Origin: JAVVSK01 sp036654235
GTDB lineage: Bacteria > Bacillota > Clostridia > Christensenellales > CAG-138
Assembly (NCBI GenBank): GCA_036654235.1
Contig: JAVVSK010000004.1
Location: 62,001-126,000 of the forward strand
Reading direction: 5' to 3'
DNA: 64,000 nt
Of this stretch, positions 30,329 through 38,926 are shown one piece after another (the stretch's first letter is position 1; every line of letters begins with the position of its first letter). Below the pieces are notes generated by a model. The model was not told where the DNA came from. It saw only the letters and a program-made list of their open reading frames with translations, and did no database searches. The translations under genes and the position numbers were made by a program.

Positions 30329-32715
30329 GTTTTATATACAACGGCGCAAAAAAAATCGCGCTTAAAAATATAAACCTTTCTATAAAGGAAGGTGAATATG
30401 TCGTTGTTATCGGAGAAAGTGGCTCTGGAAAAACAACGCTGCTTCGTCACCTTAAACAGGCTCTTTGTCCCCACGGTATACGAACCGGCAGCGTTTCTAT
30501 ATTTGGCTCGGATAATCTTAGTCCTCGTGACGATGCCCTTAATATTGGATTTGTCGTTCAGGATGCAGATGCACAGGCTGTTTGCGATACCGTACTCCGC
30601 GAAATACAGTTTGCTCTTTTAAATTTAGGTTTTAGCGATGAAGATATTCGCGCGCGAACGGCGGAAACTGTCGGCTTTTTATCAATAGACTCTCTGCTTA
30701 ATAAAAAAATATCGGAATTGAGTGGAGGTCAAAAACAGCTGGTAAACCTTGCTTCCGTTATGATCCTGCGCCCAAAAATTTTAATTCTTGATGAACCAAC
30801 GGCTCAGCTAGACCCTATTGCTGCTAACGACTTTTTATCCGCCGTAAAACGGCTTAACTCTGAATTTGGCGTTACCGTTATACTATCTGAACATAGACTT
30901 GAAACAGTAATGCCCGAGGCGGATATGGTTATAGTATTAGAAAATGGGAATCTTTTAGCGTTCGATACACCTAACGCAATAGGTAAATTTTTACGCAACT
31001 CTAAAAATCCATTGCTTTTTTCTATGCCAGCGCCTATATACGTTTATTCGCAAATAGAATCTACATTACCCTGTCCGCTTACCGTCGCCGAAGGTCGGCG
31101 TTTTTTATCCGATATAACGAACAATACTGAACCTAAGGCTTTGTTCCTCGATAATGAAGAAAGCAAAGGCGAAATTGCGCTTGAGATTAAAAATGCATGG
31201 TTTAGATATGAAAAAAACTCGCCCGATATTTTAAAGGGTCTTGATTTTTACGCTAAAAAAGGCGAAATAACCGCAATCATGGGCGGTAACGGTCTAGGAA
31301 AAACGACGCTTTTAAAAGTCATAGCCGGTATAAACCCCGTCTATCGCGGGAAAGTAAATGTGTTTCCCGAAAAACCAAACCGAGGTTCTATTGCACTTCT
31401 TCCGCAGGATGCGAGTGTCTTATTTTTACATGAAACCGTCCGTGCGGAGTTAAATTTTTATATGGTCGACGAAATATACCGTGAAGAAATGATAACTGCG
31501 TTTAAGTTGGGTGCTCTTTTAGATATGCATCCCTTTGATCTCTCGGGAGGCGAACGTCAGCGCCTAGCTCTCGCAATTATCCTTTCAAAGAAACCGGAAA
31601 TATGCCTTCTCGACGAACCCACTCGCGGAATGGATGCGAATTTTAAACATTTTTTGACTAAAACGCTTAAAAGCCTAAATACTACTTTTATAATCGTAAC
31701 TCATGATGCTGAGTTTTGTGCTGAAACCGCGGATACGACCGCATTGTTTTTCGATGGGGGTATCGTTTGTCAAAAACGAACTAGAGCGGTTTTTATGGAC
31801 AACTGTTATTATACAACGGCCGCTAGCCGAATGGCGCGGCATGTGTTTTCGGACGCGATAACGTCGGATGAGATTGTTTTTGGAATCACGGGTAATCCGG
31901 AAAGTCAGATTTTTTCGCGTATTGATAACAAAACTATTGATAAAAGAAGCGATTTTGAAGCTACCACGATAGAACCTTCGAAAAAAGAAACAAAATCGCG
32001 AATGAAAAAATTGGTTTCGAAAAATAAAACATTACCTATCACGCTTTTATCTCTTGCTTTAATCCCTATTGTAATCGCAATTACTTATATTTTAAATATT
32101 AACTATTATTTTACCAGCGTTTTAATCGCAATTTTAACTATCGTTCCGTTTTGGGTATCGTTTTCAAATCGCCCTCATAAGGCACGCGAGGTTGTTTTAA
32201 TAGCCGTACTCATAGCTATCGCGGTAGCTTCGAGAGTCGCGTTTTTCTTCGCGCCGTCGTTTAAACCTATGGGCGCATTCATAATTATAGCCGGAATTTG
32301 TTTCGGCGCAAACACGGGCTTCATGGTAGGCTCGGTTTCCGCTCTCGTTTCTAACTTTTTCTTTGGCCAGGGTCCCTTTACTCCTTTTCAAATGTTAGGT
32401 TTCGCGCTTATCGGCCTCTTTGCCGGACTTATTTTTAATAAGCGTCGAAACCTCATTTTTGTTTCTGTCTACTCTTTTCTATCAACATTTGTTATATACG
32501 GTTTAATTGTAGACTTTAATTCTATTCTTATGCTTGGTGTTCCTTTAACTTTCTACGCAATGCTTCCTGTATATCTTGCGGGTGTTCCCCTTAACCTTAT
32601 ACATGCCCTTGCGGTTTTTCTTTGCACCTTATTTATTTTTAAGCCCGTTGAAAAAAAACTTTCGCGTGTTGTACGAAAGTATTCGCTGTTTGATTTTTCA
32701 TATGATTCTATTTAG
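30301..32715 (+). CDS. ECF transporter fusion: two ATPase domains plus S component
   Basis: A single 804-residue chain carrying what are normally three proteins. Domain 1 (~1-235) has Walker A GESGSGKTTLL, signature LSGGQKQLVNLA and Walker B ILILDEPTAQLDP. Domain 2 (~285-505) has Walker A GGNGLGKTTLLKV, signature LSGGERQRLALA and Walker B CLLDEPTRGMD. Both ATP sites look active. Residues ~565-804 form a membrane S component with six helices, including ASRVAFFFAPSFKPMGAF and SALVSNFFFGQGPFTPFQMLGF, resembling cobalamin-type (CbrT-like) S proteins. With EcfT and the DUF4430 lipoprotein it forms a complete importer. A terminator follows. Confidence 0.85.
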   Translation: MASVAFQNLSFIYNGAKKIALKNINLSIKEGEYVVVIGESGSGKTTLLRHLKQALCPHGIRTGSVSIFGSDNLSPRDDALNIGFVVQDADAQAVCDTVLREIQFALLNLGFSDEDIRARTAETVGFLSIDSLLNKKISELSGGQKQLVNLASVMILRPKILILDEPTAQLDPIAANDFLSAVKRLNSEFGVTVILSEHRLETVMPEADMVIVLENGNLLAFDTPNAIGKFLRNSKNPLLFSMPAPIYVYSQIESTLPCPLTVAEGRRFLSDITNNTEPKALFLDNEESKGEIALEIKNAWFRYEKNSPDILKGLDFYAKKGEITAIMGGNGLGKTTLLKVIAGINPVYRGKVNVFPEKPNRGSIALLPQDASVLFLHETVRAELNFYMVDEIYREEMITAFKLGALLDMHPFDLSGGERQRLALAIILSKKPEICLLDEPTRGMDANFKHFLTKTLKSLNTTFIIVTHDAEFCAETADTTALFFDGGIVCQKRTRAVFMDNCYYTTAASRMARHVFSDAITSDEIVFGITGNPESQIFSRIDNKTIDKRSDFEATTIEPSKKETKSRMKKLVSKNKTLPITLLSLALIPIVIAITYILNINYYFTSVLIAILTIVPFWVSFSNRPHKAREVVLIAVLIAIAVASRVAFFFAPSFKPMGAFIIIAGICFGANTGFMVGSVSALVSNFFFGQGPFTPFQMLGFALIGLFAGLIFNKRRNLIFVSVYSFLSTFVIYGLIVDFNSILMLGVPLTFYAMLPVYLAGVPLNLIHALAVFLCTLFIFKPVEKKLSRVVRKYSLFDFSYDSI

Positions 32716-32766
32716 TGCAACGCTTTGTTTTTTTAACTTAAATTTATGATTTTTTTAGTATGAAAT

Positions 32767-32804
32767 AAGAGCGAATGCGGTCGAAACCGCATTCGCTCTT
32801 TTCT
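32767..32804. terminator. Bidirectional terminator between the ECF operon and oraE
   Basis: Fifteen-base perfect stem AAGAGCGAATGCGGT (32767-32781) and ACCGCATTCGCTCTT (32786-32800) with a four-base loop, T-rich outward on the plus strand. Confidence 0.9.
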
Positions 32805-32825
32805 GTTTTCATTCGTAATCAAAAA

Positions 32826-35045
32826 TTAAAGTCCGCGTTTTTCGCGTTCTTTAACAAGGAATGTCGCGACATGAATACCCTTACTCCCGCGCCCAAATCC
32901 CTCGTCCGCGCCCGCTTTTCTAGCGCCTTCACTACTCACCTGCGTTCCACCGGCAGCAAACATAAGTTTATCGCGAACACCCATCTCCCGCGCTATACGG
33001 TCAATATTTGCTATATTTTTATAGTGAATATCATCGTGACTTATTATAGTCGAAGCCAACATAGCGTCCGCATTAAGCTCTATCGCGGCATTTACCAGCT
33101 TTTCGGGAGGAACAGACGTACCTAAATACTGAACCTCTATGCCATATTTTTCGATTCCACCATGTTTAATATCGATTATCTCCCTAAGCCCAACAGAATG
33201 TTCGTCCTCGCCTATTGTACCGCAAACGATTCTCATGGGTCTAGCCTCAATGGCCGCGCGAATATCGGTTTCACTCATAGTTTCCGGTTCTTTCGGAATA
33301 ACGAGCTTATCGATATCTATTTCAAATCCAATTTTACCCTTAACCTCAATTCGCGTTCCCTCAACGGGATGCATTATCTCGCGATTTATGCATTCAATCT
33401 CAGTCAGCCCCATGCGCCCCGCAACCTCAAGAGCCGCCGCCTCGGCAATATGCTTCTCGGTTGGAAAGAAAAGGGTAAGCATTACTGTTCCGTCTGCCAA
33501 CCATTCCATTTCGGGACGGATCTTTTCGCGCTTTATTGGTTTAAACGCTGCTGTAGCTTCCATTCGCTTATTGCAATTATCCTCCGCGTCAAGCTCATCG
33601 ATATAAACGATCATATCTGGATTCTCGAATGTACAGCCACCTATTAGCGCCGACGGGTTATCCTTTAATGTAGGATCATACTGTTCAACATTGTTATAGC
33701 CGAAATGCGCCGTAACAGGTGCCATATAGTCAGCTTCGCGCTTTATAACCGTTCCCGCACCAACTCCACCATTTATTTTCCTAGCAATTCCGTCTCCGTT
33801 TCTTTCGGGGTAAATCCCCGAGTCGACGAAGTAGCCGGCTTCAACAGCCTTAAAATAGCCACCCATATCCAATATTTCCTGCATAAATAAAACGGCGCGC
33901 TCTTTAAGTTCCCTAACCTCCTCGCGAAGATAGCCATCTTTCTTCAGCTCGACCATATCCATCAACCCGTCCAGACCGATAAGCGCCTGCTTCGCCGTAT
34001 CACATGCTTCAATATTGTATATATGCCAAGGTACGTTTCGCCCTTCATCCGGAGTTATTGTCGATTGGATATCCGCACTCGTAAGCTTCGAAATAAGCAT
34101 GTTTAAAACATGTGTAACCGTCGCTTCGCGGGTACTCGCTTCAATATATTTCGTATTCATTTGTGCGCGCATACGGTATTCCGAAAATAGCTCACGAAGA
34201 GCAACGGCATACGGTAAATCCATATATACACATGGCGCGGGTGTTGCCGTCGGAGGAACCGTAGAGAGACAGACGTTGCCCTTAGGTATTCCGACTTTTG
34301 CAGAAAACATCGCGTTTATCGCGTGCTGAACCATAAGCTCGGGCATTACCTTCCAAGCTTCGCGCGCCGTAGCGTTAGCGTTATGCGCCCCGTCTATTTG
34401 TGCCATGCCCGCCCAAGCTATAATCTTTTTTGATTCACAGGCATCGACAAACGAACGCACCATATTTATATTTCTATATATAACATTATACTGCGGGTCC
34501 TGATGAACTCCGTTTACGCCCTCCTCAGCGAACATAACGGCAATATCCGGTCCCGCAACGCCGCTTACGTAACTATGATAATTTATCGGACGACCTACCT
34601 CGTCCTCTATCATATCGAGAGCTTTTCTTTGCGCCCGCACCTGTTTCCTGCTTATCGGAACGCCACCTACGCCCTGCGGAGTACCCTCGATAAGCCCATC
34701 AAAATGCGACTGCCCCGCGGTTCTTATAACCATTATATGATCAGCGCCATGATGAGCCGCCATTCGCATACGCCTTATATCGTCCTCAAATCTTCCGCTA
34801 CTTATTTCGGTAGTTATAACGGGGTCGGGCTGAGGATCTATATCTGAAAAATAATGTGCCGGTGGAAGAGGTACGCTCTCTTTAAGTGGCTCTGAACAAT
34901 CTCTATACGTAAAAGGTCCCATTTTAAGATTGTCAACATGCGTACGCCATGTCCAACCGCGCCTTCTCGGGCGATAATTTTCAAGATCTTTTAGAACCTC
35001 ATCGACATCGATGTTTTTATCTTTATCCAATGTGTAATCGCTCAT
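32826..35045 (-). CDS. oraE: D-ornithine 4,5-aminomutase large subunit
   Basis: AdoCbl- and PLP-dependent mutase converting D-ornithine to 2,4-diaminopentanoate. The 739-residue protein has a TIM barrel followed by a B12-binding Rossmann domain with GEDEHSVGLREI, the D-x-H-x-x-G motif; H616 is the predicted lower cobalt ligand and K627 (IIDIKHGG) the predicted PLP lysine. The 11-residue distance equals that between H618 and K629 described for the Clostridium sticklandii enzyme (from memory). ATG 35045 follows AAGGGGG. Last gene of the ornithine operon; its terminator is shared with the neighbouring B12-type transporter operon. Confidence 0.95.
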   Translation of the reverse strand: MSDYTLDKDKNIDVDEVLKDLENYRPRRRGWTWRTHVDNLKMGPFTYRDCSEPLKESVPLPPAHYFSDIDPQPDPVITTEISSGRFEDDIRRMRMAAHHGADHIMVIRTAGQSHFDGLIEGTPQGVGGVPISRKQVRAQRKALDMIEDEVGRPINYHSYVSGVAGPDIAVMFAEEGVNGVHQDPQYNVIYRNINMVRSFVDACESKKIIAWAGMAQIDGAHNANATAREAWKVMPELMVQHAINAMFSAKVGIPKGNVCLSTVPPTATPAPCVYMDLPYAVALRELFSEYRMRAQMNTKYIEASTREATVTHVLNMLISKLTSADIQSTITPDEGRNVPWHIYNIEACDTAKQALIGLDGLMDMVELKKDGYLREEVRELKERAVLFMQEILDMGGYFKAVEAGYFVDSGIYPERNGDGIARKINGGVGAGTVIKREADYMAPVTAHFGYNNVEQYDPTLKDNPSALIGGCTFENPDMIVYIDELDAEDNCNKRMEATAAFKPIKREKIRPEMEWLADGTVMLTLFFPTEKHIAEAAALEVAGRMGLTEIECINREIMHPVEGTRIEVKGKIGFEIDIDKLVIPKEPETMSETDIRAAIEARPMRIVCGTIGEDEHSVGLREIIDIKHGGIEKYGIEVQYLGTSVPPEKLVNAAIELNADAMLASTIISHDDIHYKNIANIDRIAREMGVRDKLMFAAGGTQVSSEGARKAGADEGFGRGSKGIHVATFLVKEREKRGL

Positions 35046-35056
35046 TATTTACCCCC

Positions 35057-35407
35057 TTAAAAAAGCGCCTTCGCTTCATCCCATGCATCGTTTTCGACGA
35101 GACTTAGCCCCGCCTCACGTATTGTCTGACCTTTTTTCTTTGAAAGCCTATATATAATATTCCCAGCTCCATGCCCCAAAAGAGAACGTTCCAAGCACCC
35201 GTAAACGATGGCCTTTGCCTCTATCGATGAAAAGCCCATTCGAAGCAGGACGCTGCGTTCAATAGCCGGCGTTGTATTATCTCTTCCCAATTCTATCATT
35301 GGGGCGGTCATTTTATCGGCAAGCTCCCAAAATAAGGTTTTAAGCTCGTCATCATTAAGATTCTTAACGCCCTCGCGGCGGGTTTCATAATCATCCTGTC
35401 TTTTCAT
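35057..35407 (-). CDS. oraS: D-ornithine 4,5-aminomutase small subunit
   Basis: The 116-residue S subunit that partners OraE in the heterotetrameric mutase. It begins MKRQDDYETRREGVKNLNDDEL and has the conserved core TPAIERSVLLRMGFSSIEAKAIV and LLGHGAGNIIYRLSKKKG. Length agrees with the known small subunit. Located between ortB (one-base gap) and oraE (11-base gap), consistent with one transcript. Confidence 0.94.
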   Translation of the reverse strand: MKRQDDYETRREGVKNLNDDELKTLFWELADKMTAPMIELGRDNTTPAIERSVLLRMGFSSIEAKAIVYGCLERSLLGHGAGNIIYRLSKKKGQTIREAGLSLVENDAWDEAKALF

Positions 35408-35408
35408 A

Positions 35409-36818
35409 TTATTTTCCCCTTTTAATTTCCGCTATAGTTTCCTCAACATATGCGGGAGTTGTCTTAGTTTCTTCCGCAAGGAAAATTATATCCGCGGCTG
35501 TCGGTTTATTTTCGCCTATCATCGAAAGTCCCGTCTTTATTCGCGACGTTCTTAGGTGTTCCATGCTCGTTTCGCGCGCCTTAATCATGTTCGGGTGCGA
35601 TGGGAAAATTATACTTTTTCCCGGAACTTCGTCGTCCGGATTTCCGAAGCGAACGTCTATACCGTTATCTCTCGCAAAAGAAATTTGCGGGTTAATATGC
35701 TTTCCGGCACCAGTATATTCGGTTTCCTGTACAACTATCGTCTTATCCGCATCCATTTGTTGCGATAGGGCGAAGGCCGCGGCTAGGGCTGTGTTCCCGG
35801 CCGGACCTTTTTCGAGCCCCTCAAGAGCCGCCAAAACCTCAGTTATATAGAACACTTCACCCTGATTAACCGTTACATATCTGTCCATATATCTAAGCGG
35901 TCTCGCGGCGCTCCGCGGAACATCCGACCTATCGGGGTTAATTGCGAACGGTATTCCGAAGCCGGTATGACTTGTCGTAAATGATTTTTTATTAAACTGT
36001 TCATCACTTGCCATATGAAGCCCGCGAAGGTTGACGCTCGCCGCTATTATATCGGTTTTACAACCCGCCTTTAAAAGTCCGCGCGCTGTCCCCGTAAGGT
36101 TTCCGCCTCCCGCATTTGAACAAACGACAGCATCCGGTTCGCAACCTAAATTTGCTCTGAACTGCGTCGCTATTTCGTAGCCTAAAGACTCTATACCGGC
36201 TATTCCGAAAGCCGTATAAAGCGAAGCATTGAAATAATCGGTCTCCTCTAAGAGGCGAAGGAACATATAGAAAAGCTCGGGTCCTACGGTGAGTTGAATA
36301 ACTTCAGCACCCAACGCCTCGCATTTTCTCGCCTTTTCAATTATCTCGGGCTGACCCTTCCCGTGACTGTCAAAACATTCCTGAACCACTATGCATTTAA
36401 GACCCGCCATAGCGCAAACGGACGCTACCGCCGCGCCGTAGTTTCCGCTCGTCGCGCTTATCGCGCCTTTATAGCCCAGCTTTCTCGCCTGATAAACGGA
36501 AATTGCCGCGCGCCTTACCTTAAAGCTTCCCGATGGGTTCGCCGCCTCGTCTTTTATAAATATCCTAGCGCCCTTTCCCGCCGGAGCGCAAGCTCTCGCG
36601 AGAGCCGTTATATTTTTAAGCTCCATTATACGAGTATCGCCTATTGAAAAACTTTTTTGTATATTTATTATATCCTCTAGAGAATAGCCGGTATCCTTCA
36701 TCATGCCTTCGTAATCGAAAGCTATGCTGCCGCTCTCATATTTGTCATAGTCCATTCCGACGGCGCGCTTCATTATTTCGTTTTTTCTCGCCATAACCGC
36801 ATCGTAAGTATTATTCAT
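35409..36818 (-). CDS. ortB: 2-amino-4-ketopentanoate thiolase beta subunit
   Basis: PLP-dependent subunit (469 residues) of the enzyme that cleaves 2-amino-4-oxopentanoate with CoA into acetyl-CoA and D-alanine. It belongs to the tryptophan-synthase-beta fold: FIKDEAANPSGSFKVRRAA has the PLP lysine, AISATSGNYGAAVASV the substrate loop, and VCSNAGGGNLTGTARG the phosphate-binding glycines. ATG 36818 overlaps the ortA stop (ATGA), GGAGGTG upstream. Produces the acetyl-CoA that Pta and AckA, encoded just downstream of the gap at 38.9-41.1 kb, can turn into ATP. Confidence 0.94.
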   Translation of the reverse strand: MNNTYDAVMARKNEIMKRAVGMDYDKYESGSIAFDYEGMMKDTGYSLEDIINIQKSFSIGDTRIMELKNITALARACAPAGKGARIFIKDEAANPSGSFKVRRAAISVYQARKLGYKGAISATSGNYGAAVASVCAMAGLKCIVVQECFDSHGKGQPEIIEKARKCEALGAEVIQLTVGPELFYMFLRLLEETDYFNASLYTAFGIAGIESLGYEIATQFRANLGCEPDAVVCSNAGGGNLTGTARGLLKAGCKTDIIAASVNLRGLHMASDEQFNKKSFTTSHTGFGIPFAINPDRSDVPRSAARPLRYMDRYVTVNQGEVFYITEVLAALEGLEKGPAGNTALAAAFALSQQMDADKTIVVQETEYTGAGKHINPQISFARDNGIDVRFGNPDDEVPGKSIIFPSHPNMIKARETSMEHLRTSRIKTGLSMIGENKPTAADIIFLAEETKTTPAYVEETIAEIKRGK

Positions 36819-37114
36819 TGCGCACCTCCAAAAACTATTTTTTTAACCGTATCTCCGATAACTAAAAGCTCGGGGATCAAGTTTCCGAAACTATGCGTAT
36901 AATGTGGGCTTTCGTCGCAGACTTTTCCCGTTACGTTTCTTCCCGTTCTCGTTATTACGGTAGCCGTATCACCTATATCCGCAGCTTCCGTCAAAAAACC
37001 CTTTACCCACATTTCGAGGGGAACTTTATGCGTATCATCCGGAACTGCGGATGCGCGCGCGGCGCTCTCCAAAACAACGCTGTGTATAGTTACATAATCG
37101 TTTTTCTTTGCCAT
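36815..37114 (-). CDS. ortA: 2-amino-4-ketopentanoate thiolase alpha subunit
   Basis: Small subunit of 99 residues; partner of OrtB. Recognised by YVTIHSVVLESAARASAVP, LEMWVKGFLTEAADIGDTATVITRTGRNVTG-type sequence and PHYTHSFGNLIPEL. It sits directly before ortB with a four-base overlap and 11 bases after ord. Start ATG follows AAGGAG. Confidence 0.93.
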   Translation of the reverse strand: MAKKNDYVTIHSVVLESAARASAVPDDTHKVPLEMWVKGFLTEAADIGDTATVITRTGRNVTGKVCDESPHYTHSFGNLIPELLVIGDTVKKIVFGGAQ

Positions 37115-37125
37115 AGTTATTCTCC

Positions 37126-38172
37126 TTATTTTTCTATATAATTTCTGAAATCCCCCATTATGGCGTGCGGAACGGGCATATTTATCATAGTTTTAAGTCC
37201 GGGTCGCGCGTTTATAACATGAGGAATCATATTTACACACATGGCTATAGTTCCTATTCCCCCGTCGACCTCGGGACGAATTGCCATATTTACCGGAGGC
37301 TTACCCGATAGTTCTATATAGTCGCCGGTATGTGTACCTTCCATCTCCGGCTCTATCTGCTGCGGATGGTACATGTCGATTTTAACCTCGCCGTTTACGT
37401 AGCCCTGCCCCGTCATATTAACTCCGGCTACATCGCCCGCTTTCGCGAATCCATATGGCGATTTTCTATCTACGTTCGTCACTATCGGCTGCATCTGTTG
37501 CTCAAACTTATCTACGTTAAAACCTATAGCCTCCGCTATCATACCTACGGACTCTGAAAAGCCAACATGACCCGCAAGAGCTCCCGTTTTTAAGCCATCC
37601 TCAAATTCCTTTACGCTTATACCTACGCCCTGTTCCTCCATAACGGCGGGTCCAAAAGGAGAAAGACTGTTGACTCTCCTACAAAGTACCTTATCAACAT
37701 CCGTCATGCAGCCGCTTAGACATATAGCAAGAAGATCCATCATGAGTCCCGGATTTATCCCCGTCCCTAAAACGGTTACTCCGTTGGCTTTCGCGGCAAT
37801 GTCTATTTTCTCGGCCAGTTCGGGGTTTTGAGCCTTAGGATAGCTCATCTCTTCCGCCGTGCTTACTACATTTACGCCTTTTTCGATTATTCTTATAATT
37901 TTATCGTATGCTTTTTTTGTAAAGCTATCCGTCGCAAGAACGCATATATCACAGGAGCCTTTTTTAACGACTTCATCAATATTCGCATTCACAATAACGT
38001 CATCCCGCCCGTCGCGCTCTACGTTTAAAAGCTCAAATATGCTTTTATTTACTCTATCCGCCCTCATATCGCAAACGCCGGTAATCGTTACGCCTTTTTT
38101 CCCGAGCAATACCTTAACTATTCCAGATCCCATTGCGCCAAAGCCCCAAACAGCTACTCTTACATTTTCCAT
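37126..38172 (-). CDS. ord: 2,4-diaminopentanoate dehydrogenase
   Basis: NAD(P)-dependent oxidative deaminase converting 2,4-diaminopentanoate to 2-amino-4-oxopentanoate. The Rossmann fold begins VRVAVWGFGAMGSGIV; GVNVVSTAEEMSYP, GTGINPGLMMDLL and MEGTHTGDYIELSG are family-conserved. About 348 residues, as expected. Two ATGs compete: 38178 is only three bases from AGGAG, 38172 nine bases; I prefer 38172. First gene of the operon ord-ortA-ortB-oraS-oraE. Confidence 0.93.
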   Translation of the reverse strand: MENVRVAVWGFGAMGSGIVKVLLGKKGVTITGVCDMRADRVNKSIFELLNVERDGRDDVIVNANIDEVVKKGSCDICVLATDSFTKKAYDKIIRIIEKGVNVVSTAEEMSYPKAQNPELAEKIDIAAKANGVTVLGTGINPGLMMDLLAICLSGCMTDVDKVLCRRVNSLSPFGPAVMEEQGVGISVKEFEDGLKTGALAGHVGFSESVGMIAEAIGFNVDKFEQQMQPIVTNVDRKSPYGFAKAGDVAGVNMTGQGYVNGEVKIDMYHPQQIEPEMEGTHTGDYIELSGKPPVNMAIRPEVDGGIGTIAMCVNMIPHVINARPGLKTMINMPVPHAIMGDFRNYIEK

Positions 38173-38204
38173 TGCCATTGTCTCCTAAAAAAATTGTTCT
38201 TATA

Positions 38205-38233
38205 ATTATAACATATCTTTTGTTTTTTTGCAG
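38205..38233 (-). promoter_or_regulatory. Promoter of the ornithine degradation operon
   Basis: Minus strand CTGCAA (38233-38228), 17-base spacer, TATAAT (38210-38205). The -10 is perfect, the -35 weak, suggesting possible activator control. Confidence 0.5.
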
Positions 38234-38305
38234 TGCGCTTTGGCATATTTTCACGCAAACTGCATGAAGCGGTTTTCGCAACAGAGTGCATAACCCATAG
38301 AATTT

Positions 38306-38728
38306 TTAAATCTTCCACAAATCAAATTCTTTACATATGTTTTTTTCATTATTGATACCTATGCTAGAATCTTTTTCTAAACACAAAAGCTTACTACTAA
38401 CCTCAAATAGCTTCAAAATATTAAGTCTCTATTTTCGAATAATATTTAAGCTGTAAGTCGTCTGCTTTTCAATATTGCGATTTTCGCCCTCGCGAAAAGT
38501 CATATCTAAATGCCAATGATAACTTCCCACTGTCCAATGACCACGAAGCGCCCTCGCGATTTCTTTCGCATTAAACGGTAAAGTGCCGATAAAATATAGT
38601 TTTTCTATGGTTTTTTTGCCGTCTTTAACGATCGTATTGTGCATCATACCAGATGTCCAGCAATTCGTGAATAGCTGTTATTTTGTTGGATTTTTAATCA
38701 ATACGCTTCTGACCTAACCAAACCCGCT
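38306..38728 (-). pseudogene. Decayed ISAs1-family transposase remnant
   Basis: Broken pieces of an ISAs1-type transposase in order on the minus strand. The first piece reads LGQKRID-stop-KSNKITAIHELLDIW, matching the family block LGQ.KVDEKSNEITAIPELLD with the Glu codon mutated to a stop. A large internal deletion and frameshift follow. The second piece (38647-38429) is KLYFIGTLPFNAKEIARALRGHW and YHWHLDMTFREGENR, the C-terminal region with the family RGHW and LD..FRED-like motifs; a TAG then interrupts and the tail SSIGINNEK continues to 38306. No terminal inverted repeats or target duplications were found. Sits between the ord promoter and pta and cannot code for an active enzyme. Confidence 0.78.
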
Positions 38729-38926
38729 ATCATATACCGCGCTCACATCAAGATATTTCAGTCATTCTTCCTTCTTGATTTATTATTTTTCTGTTTTTTG
38801 TTTATATTTTGTTTACTCGTTTGCTTGGCGTGTAAAAAATGTCGAGAATATATAGCTAATTGTCGATAGCTGTGCTATAATAAAGAAAACAAACGAATAA
38901 AAAAGAGGAGCAAAAAAAAAAGAAAC

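Noticed and set aside
33139..33606. Long plus-strand frames opposite oraE
   Set aside because: Antisense shadows of a strongly supported gene; no ribosome sites, atypical composition.
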